The position numbers and the translations under genes were made by a program. The notes beneath the pieces were generated by a model that saw only the letters and a list, made by a program, of their open reading frames with translations, ran no database searches and was not told the DNA's origin. A DNA stretch of 12,069 bases from Deltaproteobacteria bacterium (GTDB lineage Bacteria; Myxococcota; XYA12-FULL-58-9; JAUUZB01): positions 1-12,069 of the forward strand of contig JAUUZB010000030.1 of assembly GCA_030590185.1 (NCBI GenBank). The letters are read 5' to 3'. Shown here in pieces: positions 1 through 6,794 of this stretch. Within the stretch, counting starts at the first letter, position 1, and every line of letters starts with the position of its first letter.

Positions 1-2
1 AC

Positions 3-878
3 GACTACATCGACGTGCTGGATGACGTGCAGGTGCTGGATCCTGAGACTGGGCTCTCGTCTCTGCCCCTGCTCGGTCAGTTCCCGGTGGGTGCAGAGGA
101 TGTCGCCACCACCAACCCCCACGCCGTCGCCTTTGGGCCGGCGGGCCTCGGGTTCGTCACCCTCTTCGGCCATCACCAGCTCTACGTCTACGATTTCGGA
201 CGCCCGGCGGATCAGGCGCTGATCGATAGGATCGACCTATCGCGCTTCGCCGACGACGACGGCCGCCCGGAGGCGAGCCTGGCGTTCAGCTGCGGGGACA
301 CCCTGTTCGTCAGCGTGCAGCGCGTCGACACCGCCACCTTTGAGCCGGTCGACTGCGAGCTGCTGGTGGCGATCGACGCGGTCACCCGGGAGATCTACGA
401 TTCGCCGATCCCGTTGCTCGGCACCTGGGCCAAGCAGGCCCGGCCCGATCCCGAGGACCCAACCAGCGTCCTGCTGCTGACCACCGGCATCGAGCGGATC
501 GACCTGACAACCGGAGAGGTGACCTGGATGGTGCGCGACTCCCTGTTCGCCGCCAAGGGTCTCGGCTCCTACGAGCTGATGAGCTTCGATCTCACCGCCG
601 ACGGGTCGGTCTTCTACGTCGCGGCCACGGCGCCGGATCTAACGGTCGACATCTGGCGAGTCCGGCGCATCGGGATCCAGAGCCTCGAGAAGGTCGTCTC
701 CGGCCTCACCGCCATCGACCGCACCCTGGAGATCATCGGTGATGAGCTGTGGTTCGCTGATCGCACCATCGGCGCCTCCGGCTTGCGGGTCTACGACCTG
801 ACTGCGGATCCGCCGCTCGAGGTGGCAGGTCCCCTCAGCGCCGGCCTTCCGCCGTACGGCATGGTGGCGATCCCGTGA
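3..878 (+). CDS. Beta-propeller-like protein, probably exported (3' part, 5' end outside window)
   Basis: The reading frame is open to the left edge, so the true start and any signal peptide lie outside; the GTG at 15 is an internal codon candidate, not a convincing start. About 291 residues are visible. They show repeated short beta-rich units of the propeller kind: blade-like strands such as LYVYDFG, LLVAIDAVTREIYD, IERIDLTTGEVTW, VFYVAATAP and LRVYDLTADPP, each followed by a turn. This resembles YncE/SMP-30-like surface or periplasmic propellers, but I cannot assign a named family. Its stop overlaps the start of the substrate-binding lipoprotein by 4 bases (GTGA), so it is translated as part of the uptake operon. 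A role in capturing or handing over the imported ligand is an inference from this linkage. No catalytic motif is visible. The propeller fold is moderately likely; the function is unknown. Confidence 0.7.
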   Translation, partial: DYIDVLDDVQVLDPETGLSSLPLLGQFPVGAEDVATTNPHAVAFGPAGLGFVTLFGHHQLYVYDFGRPADQALIDRIDLSRFADDDGRPEASLAFSCGDTLFVSVQRVDTATFEPVDCELLVAIDAVTREIYDSPIPLLGTWAKQARPDPEDPTSVLLLTTGIERIDLTTGEVTWMVRDSLFAAKGLGSYELMSFDLTADGSVFYVAATAPDLTVDIWRVRRIGIQSLEKVVSGLTAIDRTLEIIGDELWFADRTIGASGLRVYDLTADPPLEVAGPLSAGLPPYGMVAIP

Positions 879-1756
879 GCCTTCGCCCGGCCATCTCGAT
901 CGGCTGCGTCCTAATCGCCCTGGTCGCCTGCCAGACCAGCCGGCCGGCACCGACCGGTCCACGGCGCGCCCCCCAACGCATCGTCTCCCGGGTCGTGCTC
1001 GCGGACGAGCTCCTTTGGCAACTCGGCCCGGCGGTGCGCGCGCGGGTGGTCAGCGTCAGCATCCTGGCCGACGATCCCCGTCACAGCGCCGTGGCCGGCA
1101 GGTGGCCCACCACGGTCGCCCGCACCACCGGCTCCGGCGAGGGCCTGGTCGCCCTGGATCCGGATCTGGTAATCGTCGGTGCCTTCACCAACGCCGACGT
1201 GCGCTCCCTGTTGCGCGGGGCGGGCATCGAAACCCTGGTGATCGATCGACTCGGCGGCTTCGAGGATTTTCGCGCCAACCTGCGCACCATTGCCAGCGCC
1301 GTGCACGCCGAAGCCGAGGGGAACTCCCTCAGCAAACGCTTTGACGCGGGTCTCGCTGAGTTGCGCCGCCCTGCCCCCGCGGAGCCAATCCCGATCGTCA
1401 GCTGGGCCGAAGGGATCGTGGCGGGCCGTGGCACCACGTTTGACGACGCTGCCGCCTGGGTGGGTCTGCGCAACCTACCTGCATTCCACGGCCTGGTGGG
1501 CCACAAGCGGATCAGCCTCGAGCAAATGGTCGCCTGGGACCCGGCGGTGATCGTGGTGAGCTGCACCCCCGGCGAGTGCGACCAAACATCTGCGGCCACG
1601 GCCAGGCGCGTCGGGATCGCCGGCACCAGGGCGGCCAAGGCGCACGCCGTCGTGGCAATCGAGCACAACGTCCTGACCAGCACCGGGGTGGGAATGTTGG
1701 ACCTCGTGGCAGCGCTCCGGGAGATCGCCGTCCACCACGGCGATGGGGCGAAATGA
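875..1756 (+). CDS. ABC transporter substrate-binding lipoprotein, BtuF/FhuD (TroA-like) type
   Basis: The 293-residue product starts with a lipoprotein signal: a short hydrophobic stretch ends in the lipobox LVAC, with Cys19 as the predicted lipidated residue and Gln at +2. After a Pro-rich linker the mature part reads as a helical-backbone binding protein of the TroA superfamily. It has RIVSRVVLADELLWQLG near residue 35, the typical segment GLVALDPDLVIVG, a turn like RGAGIETLVID and then a long helix. The second lobe includes VGLRNLPAF, LEQMVAWDPAVIVVS and a C-terminal helix. Such proteins deliver cobalamin, heme or ferric siderophores to FecCD-type permeases. I see no residue pattern that fixes the ligand. 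The GTG start is chosen because it overlaps the preceding stop (GTGA) and puts the signal peptide at the N-terminus. The stop overlaps the permease start (ATGA). Confidence 0.88.
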   Translation: MSLRPAISIGCVLIALVACQTSRPAPTGPRRAPQRIVSRVVLADELLWQLGPAVRARVVSVSILADDPRHSAVAGRWPTTVARTTGSGEGLVALDPDLVIVGAFTNADVRSLLRGAGIETLVIDRLGGFEDFRANLRTIASAVHAEAEGNSLSKRFDAGLAELRRPAPAEPIPIVSWAEGIVAGRGTTFDDAAAWVGLRNLPAFHGLVGHKRISLEQMVAWDPAVIVVSCTPGECDQTSAATARRVGIAGTRAAKAHAVVAIEHNVLTSTGVGMLDLVAALREIAVHHGDGAK

Positions 1757-2772
1757 AGCACCTATTATCCCCCGCCCCGGTCATCACCGTGTTCCTGGCG
1801 CTGATGCTGTTCGTCGCGGTCGGCGTCGGCCCGGGTTCCTTCGGCTTCTTCGATGCCTGGGGGATCGTGGTCGACGATCTGCCGGGCCGCCTGTTCACCG
1901 CGCCGGAACGCCTCGACCAGGTATTGGTGCTCGACCTCCGCCTTCCCCGGGCGCTGCTCGCCATTCTCTTGGGTGCGGCGCTCGGCGCCGCCGGAGCGGT
2001 GACCCAGGGATTGTTCCGCAACGCCCTTGCCGAACCGAGCGTCCTCGGCGTCAGCATGGGGGCCGCGGCCCTCGCGGTGGTCGGTTTCAGCCTCGGGCTC
2101 GATGCCTTCGCCCTGTGGGCCACGCCCCTGCTCGCCGCGATCGGCGCCGTGGGCGCGTTGGTCATCCTGTTCGCTCTGGCGGGCGGCTCCCGCAGCATCG
2201 TCACCGTCCTGCTCTCCGGCATCGCCCTCTCGGCATTGGGCAGCGCCGTGATCACGCTGATGCTGGCGCTGCAAATCGAGCGCTGGGAGTTGGGACTCAA
2301 GGTGATCGCCTGGCTGATGGGCAGCTTCGAAGGCCGCAGCTGGCCGCAGTTGGGGTGGGCCACGCTGCCCTGCGCCGTGGGTCTGTTCTTGGCGATGTGG
2401 CTGCGTCGCGACCTGGACCTGTTGCACCTCGGCCCGGAGACCGCCACCTCCCTGGGACTCGATCTGGCGCGCACGCGGCTGCTCGCCATCATCTGTATCG
2501 GCGTCCTGGTCGGGGCGGCGACCGCCATGGTCGGAGTGATCGGGTTCATCGGCTTGATCGTGCCCCACCTGGCCCGCTTGTTAATCGGTCCAACCCACGA
2601 CCGCCTCGTACCACTGAGCATCATCCTGGGCGCGGCCACGCTGCTCGCCGTCGACACCAGCTCACGGATGGTGACCAGCATCATGCTGCCGCCCGGGGTG
2701 ATCACCAGCCTGCTCGGCGCGCCCTTCTTCCTCTGGCTGCTGCGGCGCCACGACCAACGGGGTCTGCCGTGA
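1753..2772 (+). CDS. ABC transporter permease, FecCD/BtuC family
   Basis: This 339-residue, very hydrophobic protein is the usual length for the FecCD family, in which two copies form the membrane channel of type II importers for vitamin B12, heme and siderophores. Family hallmarks are in the expected order: a first membrane helix near residues 8-26, RLPR at 63-66, the motif RNALAEPSVLG at 89-99, WLMGSFEGRSW in the middle, and GFIGLIVPHLAR at 264-275, the cytoplasmic coupling region that meets the ATPase. The end reads LPPGVITSLLGAPFF followed by LLRR. The ATG at 1753 is chosen over an upstream in-frame start at 1576 because it overlaps the preceding stop (ATGA), has a GGGG ribosome-binding stretch just upstream, and gives a normal N-terminus. 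The gene overlaps the ATPase gene by 4 bases (GTGA). The family call is secure; the substrate is not. Confidence 0.95.
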   Translation: MKHLLSPAPVITVFLALMLFVAVGVGPGSFGFFDAWGIVVDDLPGRLFTAPERLDQVLVLDLRLPRALLAILLGAALGAAGAVTQGLFRNALAEPSVLGVSMGAAALAVVGFSLGLDAFALWATPLLAAIGAVGALVILFALAGGSRSIVTVLLSGIALSALGSAVITLMLALQIERWELGLKVIAWLMGSFEGRSWPQLGWATLPCAVGLFLAMWLRRDLDLLHLGPETATSLGLDLARTRLLAIICIGVLVGAATAMVGVIGFIGLIVPHLARLLIGPTHDRLVPLSIILGAATLLAVDTSSRMVTSIMLPPGVITSLLGAPFFLWLLRRHDQRGLP

Positions 2773-3545
2773 GATTGGCGCTCGACCGGGTGGGCCATCG
2801 CGCCGGCGGCGAGAGAGAGCTCTACCGCGACCTGACCCTCGAGTTCGAGCCGGGCGGCATCACCGCGCTGATCGGCCCCAATGGTTCGGGCAAGAGCACC
2901 CTGCTGCGCCAGCTGGTCGGCATCGAAACACCTGACCAGGGACGGGTGCTGATCGACGGCCAACCGCTGGCGCAGATCCCGCGGCGCCAGCGAGCCGGGT
3001 GGATGGGCTACCTGCCCCAACACACGCCGCTCTATTACGATTTGCGAGTCCGCGAGGTCGTGCTGCTAGGTCGCGCCCCACTGCTCGGACGATTCGCCGC
3101 GCCGGGGGAGGAGGACGAGCGGGCCATCGACAGCGCCCTGGCCCAGGTTGAGCTAGCTGGGCTCGCCGAGCGATCCGTATCGAGCTTGAGCGGCGGGGAG
3201 CGCCAGCGAGTGATGCTCGCCCGTCTGCTCGCCACCGGCACGCCGATCTTGCTGCTCGACGAGCCGACCACCTCCCTCGACATCGGCCACGCCCTTGCGG
3301 TGCTGGAGCTCTGCCGCGATCTGGCCGATCGGGGCGGCCACAACGTGATCATCGCCATGCACGAGCTCGAGCTCGCCCGACGCTACGCCGATCGAGTGCT
3401 CTGCCTCAACGGTCGTGGGGATGCCACCTTTGGCGAGACATCCGCCATCATGAGCGCCGCCACCCTGGCCGACGTCTTCCAGGTGAGGGTCGAAGCGGGC
3501 GAGCACGGCATCGCGATGTTCTTCGCCTCCGGCGAGCTCCCGTAG
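2769..3545 (+). CDS. ABC transporter ATP-binding protein, BtuD/FecE type
   Basis: The 258-residue protein has every part of an ABC ATPase in order: Walker A GPNGSGKST at 36-44, the Q-loop glutamine in YLPQ at 84, signature LSGGERQR at 140-147, Walker B ILLLDEP at 160-166 with the catalytic Glu165, the D-loop SLD at 169-171 and the H-loop His198 in AMHE. Length and the C-terminal ADVFQVRVE segment match the single-domain ATPases that pair with FecCD permeases. It powers import by the binding protein and permease encoded just upstream. The GTG at 2769 overlaps the permease stop (GTGA) and has ACGGGG upstream; the open frame runs on far to the left, but only as a shadow of the permease gene. It is the last gene of the operon. 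B12 versus siderophore specificity cannot be told from this subunit. Confidence 0.95.
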   Translation: MRLALDRVGHRAGGERELYRDLTLEFEPGGITALIGPNGSGKSTLLRQLVGIETPDQGRVLIDGQPLAQIPRRQRAGWMGYLPQHTPLYYDLRVREVVLLGRAPLLGRFAAPGEEDERAIDSALAQVELAGLAERSVSSLSGGERQRVMLARLLATGTPILLLDEPTTSLDIGHALAVLELCRDLADRGGHNVIIAMHELELARRYADRVLCLNGRGDATFGETSAIMSAATLADVFQVRVEAGEHGIAMFFASGELP

Positions 3546-3550
3546 GCAAA

Positions 3551-3589
3551 GCGCCTGCGGCGCATGACACATCCTTCGCCTTCGGCGAA
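3551..3589. repeat. Two adjacent compact inverted repeats (hairpins) after the transporter operon
   Basis: The first is GCGCC-TGC-GGCGC (3551-3563) and the second TTCGCC-TTC-GGCGAA (3575-3589). Both are perfect stems with a 3-base loop, and they lie 6 bp past the ATPase stop codon. They could slow or stop transcription or protect the 3' end of the operon message. There is no T-run after either stem on the plus strand, so a classical Rho-independent terminator is not supported. They may also be copies of a dispersed intergenic repeat; that cannot be judged from one window. Confidence 0.5.
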
Positions 3590-3808
3590 ACACGGGTTCC
3601 CGCCCACCCCGCGAACACCAGCCGACCCGCCGGACCAGGTGCGCTAATTTCACTACACCCTGACGAAGGTGTCGGGATCCCGCCGCGCCATTGCCGCGCC
3701 GACCCGATCTCCCCACATCGGCAGACATCACGCCAAGGCGCTGATCTCAATCCACAAAGCGGCAAGCAGCCACGACTACCTGCCAATGGCACGGCGGCTG
3801 CATACCTT

Positions 3809-3834
3809 AGTAGTGAGTTTGAGTAGTGAGTTTT
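3809..3834 (+). repeat. 13-bp tandem duplication upstream of the zinc-ribbon gene
   Basis: AGTAGTGAGTTTG (3809-3821) is followed directly by AGTAGTGAGTTTT (3822-3834), identical over 12 of 13 positions. The second copy ends one base before the ribosome-binding site. The spacing of little more than one helical turn would suit a tandem binding site, and a slipped-strand duplication is equally possible. The sequence alone does not decide. Confidence 0.75.
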
Positions 3835-3841
3835 AAAGGAG
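3835..3841 (+). promoter_or_regulatory. Strong ribosome-binding site of the zinc-ribbon gene
   Basis: AAAGGAG lies 8 bases before the ATG at 3850. It decides in favour of that ATG over an in-frame GTG at 3826, which lies upstream of this site and inside the tandem repeat. Confidence 0.85.
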
Positions 3842-3849
3842 TACCCACG

Positions 3850-4047
3850 ATGAGTCGTAGGATGACCCTTTGTCCGGAATGCCGAACCATTCAGAAGGCT
3901 GCCACCGTCTGTACGATCTGCGGCGCCAAGGTTGAGCCACCCAAGCTGATGATGATCCTGCCGGAGAAGAAGGCCGGTGCCCGATCGCCCAAGGCGGAAA
4001 ACTCGGACCCGGAGACCGATGACCAGGGGAGCTCAGACGCCGCCTGA
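3850..4047 (+). CDS. Small zinc-ribbon protein of unknown function
   Basis: The 65-residue product has two knuckles, C8-P-E-C11 and C21-T-I-C24 followed by Gly, spaced 9 residues apart. This is a minimal zinc-ribbon and should bind one zinc ion. The remaining 40 residues are a short hydrophobic patch (KLMMILPEKK) and a low-complexity acidic/Ser tail rich in Glu, Asp and Ser, likely disordered. There is no signal peptide, so it is probably cytoplasmic. Translation is well supported by the AAAGGAG site. The gene stands alone between the transporter operon and the convergent sugar kinase gene, with 15 bp between the two stop codons. Zinc-ribbons of this size can bind nucleic acid or a protein partner, or serve as a structural knuckle. 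I do not recognise the family and assign no function. Confidence 0.8.
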   Translation: MSRRMTLCPECRTIQKAATVCTICGAKVEPPKLMMILPEKKAGARSPKAENSDPETDDQGSSDAA

Positions 4048-4062
4048 GCAGCGCCGCGCCGA

Positions 4063-5055
4063 TCAGATCTCTCCTCCTCTTGACGCCGTTTTCCCCGGCC
4101 AGGTGACCATTGCCGCGAGCCCGGCACCGATCACCCCCGCATCATCGCCCAGCTCCGAATCGACCACTCTGAGATGCGCCGCATAGGCGGGGCCCACGTG
4201 CCGATACGCCTGCTCGTGGGTCCATTGCCGCAGCAGGGGGGCGCGGTCCAACACCCCGCCGCCGAGGACCAACACCTCCGGGTCGAACAGCGGCACCACG
4301 GTACCGACCGCCCGGCCGAGCCGCTCGGCGATCTCATGCCACAGCTCGGTGGCGGCTGGATCGCGGTCCGCGACCGCCGCCTCGATCCGAACCGCGTCGA
4401 TCTGCGTCAGGTCGCCGCGCACTTCCTCCACCAGGCGGGTGGGAACGCCCACCGCTGCCTTCTCGGCCAGCAACTCCGACAGGTGGGCGCCGCTCGTGTA
4501 GGCCTCGAGGCAACCCCGGTCGCCGCAACCGCAACGTCGTCCTTCGCTGGGACACGCGATCTTGACGTGCCCGAGCTCCGCAGCCATGCCCGTGCTGCCC
4601 TCCACCATTTGCCCGTCGAGCAGGGCCCCCATGCCCACACCGGTCCCCACGAACAGGCAAACCAAATCTCCGGCACCACGCCCCGCGCCGGCCTTGGCCT
4701 CACCGAGAGCGATGGCTGAGAGATCGTTGAGCACCCGCACCGGTCGCCCAAAACGCTCCCCCATCAGCTCGCCAAAGGCAACGTCGCGCCAGCCGAGGTT
4801 CGGCGCCACCGCGATCACACCGCTGGCCGGATGAACCTGGCCCGCCACGCCGATGCAGACCGGCGCCTCCACCACCTCGTCACCCCGGGATGCCCGCAGC
4901 TCCCCGTCAACCAACTCGAAGGCGCGCTCCACCACCGCCGTGGGCTCGCGGTCGCTCAACCGGCCACGGGCCGCCGCGAGGATTTCGCCGCCCGGGCCAA
5001 TCAGGGCGACACGCAGGTTGGTGCCGCCGAGATCGATCCCGAGCCCGAGACTCAC
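4063..5055 (-). CDS. ROK-family sugar kinase (glucokinase-like)
   Basis: The 330-residue protein has the full set of ROK kinase marks: phosphate-binding loop DLGGTN at 8-13, the sugar-site segment NLGW at 86-89, Asn110-Asp111 with Asp111 as the expected catalytic base, a GTGVGMG adenosine-site loop at 137-143, and the zinc site with His163 and Cys175, Cys177 and Cys182 in CGCGDRGC, followed by Glu184. There is no N-terminal helix-turn-helix, so it is a kinase rather than a ROK repressor. It should phosphorylate a hexose at O6 with ATP in the cytoplasm. Glucose is the commonest substrate, and mannose, fructose or N-acetylmannosamine are possible. The GTG start overlaps the stop of the mutase gene (GTGA), so the two are translationally coupled. 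With the mutase and ManC it could start a hexose-to-GDP-mannose route. The family is secure; the sugar is not. Confidence 0.92.
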   Translation of the reverse strand: MSLGLGIDLGGTNLRVALIGPGGEILAAARGRLSDREPTAVVERAFELVDGELRASRGDEVVEAPVCIGVAGQVHPASGVIAVAPNLGWRDVAFGELMGERFGRPVRVLNDLSAIALGEAKAGAGRGAGDLVCLFVGTGVGMGALLDGQMVEGSTGMAAELGHVKIACPSEGRRCGCGDRGCLEAYTSGAHLSELLAEKAAVGVPTRLVEEVRGDLTQIDAVRIEAAVADRDPAATELWHEIAERLGRAVGTVVPLFDPEVLVLGGGVLDRAPLLRQWTHEQAYRHVGPAYAAHLRVVDSELGDDAGVIGAGLAAMVTWPGKTASRGGEI

Positions 5056-6452
5056 GCCCCTAGCTCCGACCTCGCGCGGGCCAGCTCCGCTTCCACCGTG
5101 GCGCGGATCTCAGCGAGGCGCGTCTCGGTTTCTGCCTCAAAACGCAACACGAGAATTGGTTGGGTGTTGCTGGGCCGCAACAGTCCCCAGCCATCGGGCC
5201 ACTCGACCCGCACCCCATCGATATCGATCACCTGGGAGGCGCCGAGCTCTTCAGCGCGCTCGCGGAAGCGGTCCCGCACCGCATCTACCAGGATGAACTT
5301 GTGCTCCTCCGGACAATCGATCCGCAGCTCCGGGGTCGCCACCGTGGCCGGCAGATCCGCTAACCGCTCGCGGATGCTCTCGCCCCCGGCCCCGAGGATC
5401 TCCAGCAGCCGCGCCCCGGCATAGACCGCGTCGTCGAAGCCGTAGTAGCGATGCGCGAAGAAGATGTGGCCGCTCATCTCACCGGCTAGGGGGGCGCCGA
5501 TCTCCTTCATCTTTGCCTTGATCAAGGAGTGGCCTGTTCGCCACATCACCGGCTCACCGCCCTGATTAGCGATGTCGTCGTACAACGTTTTCGAGCACTT
5601 GACCTCGCCAATGATCGCCGCGCCGGGCTGTTCGGCGAGCACCTGCCGGGCGAGCAGGATCAACACCTTGTCGCCCCAGATGATCTCGCCGTCGCGGTCA
5701 ACCACCCCGAGGCGGTCGGCGTCCCCATCGTAGGCGAACCCGACGTCCGCACCGCGGGCCGCGACCTCGGCGCGCAGGTCGCGCAGGTTGGCGACCACGG
5801 TCGGGTCGGCGTGGTGATTCGGGAAGGAGCCATCCGGCTCGCAAAACAACGGGATCACCTCGTAGCCGAGCCGCCGGTAGAGCGACAAAGCGGTCAGGCC
5901 GGCGGTGCCGTTGCCGGCGTCGACAACGACCTTCATCGGGCGCAGGGCCGGGCGCAGGCCGTCTGCGAGGTCGTCGATGTAAGCCTCGGTCAGGTCACGG
6001 CTCTCCACCGCGCCCTTGCCCACTTCGAAGTCCTGACCGGCGATCGATTGACGCAGGGTTTGGATCCCCTCGCCATGGACGGTCTGCCCGAGCAGGGTGA
6101 TTTTAAAACCGTTGTACGGGGCCGGGTTGTGACTACCGGTGATCTGTACCCCCCCGTCGGCCGCGAGGTGTTGGATCGCCCAATAGCCGACCGGGGTCGG
6201 AGTCACGCCGATGTCGACCACCCGGCAACCGGTCGCCGCGAGACCGGCCGCGAGTCGCGCCGAGAGCTCCACTCCAGAGGGCCGGTGGTCCCGACCGAGC
6301 ACCACCGTCGGCTCTCCAGCGACCCCACCGCGCCGGAGATAGGTCCCGACCGCCCGCCCGAGCTCAAAGGCCAGCTCCGGAGTTAGCTGCTCGCCAACCA
6401 AACCCCGGATGTCATACTCGCGGAAAATCTCAGCAGGGAACTCTGTGCTCAC
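5052..6452 (-). CDS. Phosphomannomutase/phosphoglucomutase
   Basis: The 466-residue protein is an alpha-D-phosphohexomutase of the AlgC/ManB type, which interconverts hexose-6-phosphate and hexose-1-phosphate by way of a phosphoserine. The four signature loops are present: active-site TGSHNP at 105-110 with Ser107, magnesium-binding DGDADR at 242-247, sugar-specificity loop GEMSGH at 324-329 and phosphate-binding RPSNTQP at 426-432. GEMSGH is typical of the bifunctional PMM/PGM enzymes, and the N-terminal IFREYDIRG fits the same group. It acts in the cytoplasm. Its context next to manC points to mannose-1-phosphate as the product that matters. The start is GTG at 6452, with GAGG five bases upstream. 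It follows the lipoprotein gene after 57 bp and overlaps the ROK kinase gene by 4 bases. Whether glucose is also a substrate in vivo cannot be told. Confidence 0.94.
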   Translation of the reverse strand: MSTEFPAEIFREYDIRGLVGEQLTPELAFELGRAVGTYLRRGGVAGEPTVVLGRDHRPSGVELSARLAAGLAATGCRVVDIGVTPTPVGYWAIQHLAADGGVQITGSHNPAPYNGFKITLLGQTVHGEGIQTLRQSIAGQDFEVGKGAVESRDLTEAYIDDLADGLRPALRPMKVVVDAGNGTAGLTALSLYRRLGYEVIPLFCEPDGSFPNHHADPTVVANLRDLRAEVAARGADVGFAYDGDADRLGVVDRDGEIIWGDKVLILLARQVLAEQPGAAIIGEVKCSKTLYDDIANQGGEPVMWRTGHSLIKAKMKEIGAPLAGEMSGHIFFAHRYYGFDDAVYAGARLLEILGAGGESIRERLADLPATVATPELRIDCPEEHKFILVDAVRDRFRERAEELGASQVIDIDGVRVEWPDGWGLLRPSNTQPILVLRFEAETETRLAEIRATVEAELARARSELGA

Positions 6453-6509
6453 ATGTGCCTCATTTCATCATTATCATCGTCATCCGTCACCGGCGTGACG
6501 CCAGCCGAG
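6453..6509 (-). promoter_or_regulatory. Leader of the mutase gene with possible promoter and ribosome-binding site
   Basis: This 57-bp gap is the only sizeable break inside the manC-to-kinase cluster and is richer in A+T than its surroundings. Read on the minus strand it holds a 6-bp inverted repeat CGTCAC/GTGACG (6485-6500), a GATAAT hexamer (6470-6475) that resembles a -10 box, and GAGG (6458-6461) five bases before the GTG start. No good -35 box is visible, so an internal promoter is only possible. The inverted repeat lacks a T-run and is not a clear terminator. Confidence 0.35.
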
Positions 6510-6794
6510 CTACGGCAGCTCGCGCCGCTCCCGGGCGATGGTGCGCTCAATCTGTCGCAGACGGTCGCGGGCGTTCTCGGGAGTCACTTCACCCAGCGCC
6601 CGATCGTAGGCCTGTTGGTAGAGGGCGCCGGGCATCGGGACATCCTCGGGCAGAGGCGGGAGCTCGAGCTCCACCACCGTGGACCCGCCGCCCGAATCCG
6701 AAGCGCCGCCGCAACCGTCGCAGCCCGGCACGATCAGGAGGGTCGCCAGCGCCGACGCGAGGAGCAGGGCGAGTCTTGGCCAGCGAGCGCTCAT
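6510..6794 (-). CDS. Small lipoprotein of unknown function
   Basis: The 94-residue product has a lipoprotein signal peptide: Arg4 and Arg7, a hydrophobic core at about 8-22, and the lipobox VPGC with Cys25. Asp26 at the +2 position would favour retention in the inner membrane by the enterobacterial Lol rule, which may not hold in this organism. A Gly/Ser-rich linker (27-38) with a further Cys28 is followed by a Pro-rich acidic stretch and a charged C-terminal helix (about 55-92). I do not recognise the family. The ATG overlaps the stop of the exported protein gene upstream (ATGA), so the two are made together and may form one envelope complex. Placement between manC and the mutase suggests a link to a mannose-containing surface polymer; that is inference only. 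Confidence 0.8.
   Translation of the reverse strand: MSARWPRLALLLASALATLLIVPGCDGCGGASDSGGGSTVVELELPPLPEDVPMPGALYQQAYDRALGEVTPENARDRLRQIERTIARERRELP

Larger units (their letters stand above)
3546..3849 (+). other. Intergenic region between transporter operon and zinc-ribbon gene
   Basis: These 304 bases hold no convincing gene. They contain two compact inverted repeats just after the ATPase stop, a weaker inverted repeat ACACC/GGTGT at 3655-3672, a duplicated octamer GCCGCGCC at 3682-3689 and 3693-3700, and a 13-bp tandem duplication just before the ribosome-binding site of the next gene. A promoter for the zinc-ribbon gene should lie here. The best I can offer is CTGCCA at 3780-3785 with TACCTT at 3803-3808 (17-bp spacing), which matches the consensus poorly. 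Short minus-strand frames in this stretch look like chance openings in G+C-rich DNA. Confidence 0.6.

Noticed and set aside
1576..1752. Upstream in-frame start for the permease
   Set aside because: It would add about 59 non-hydrophobic residues that overlap the binding-protein gene. The ATG at 1753 gives a normal N-terminus and an ATGA junction.
1743..2768. Open frame running into the ATPase gene from the left, suggesting a 600-residue protein
   Set aside because: This part is a shadow of the permease frame. The ABC domain starts cleanly at the GTG at 2769, which overlaps the permease stop.
1512..3023. Minus-strand open frame of about 500 codons opposite the permease and ATPase genes
   Set aside because: It has no recognisable domain, is rich in Arg, Ser, Pro and Ala as expected for an antisense frame of G+C-rich DNA, and lies opposite clear FecCD and ABC genes.
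3541..3800. Short minus-strand frames in the intergenic region as a small gene
   Set aside because: They have no ribosome-binding site, no domain and low-complexity Arg-rich translations, and part of their sequence is the hairpin pair.
3826..3849. GTG start for the zinc-ribbon protein upstream of 3850
   Set aside because: It lies upstream of the AAAGGAG ribosome-binding site and within the tandem repeat. The ATG at 3850 has ideal spacing.
4048..4062. Shared bidirectional terminator between the convergent zinc-ribbon and kinase genes
   Set aside because: The 15-bp gap contains no stem-loop followed by a T-run that I could find.
6485..6500. CGTCAC/GTGACG inverted repeat as a terminator after the lipoprotein gene
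   Set aside because: The stem is short and no T-run follows on either strand. The cluster probably continues into the mutase gene.
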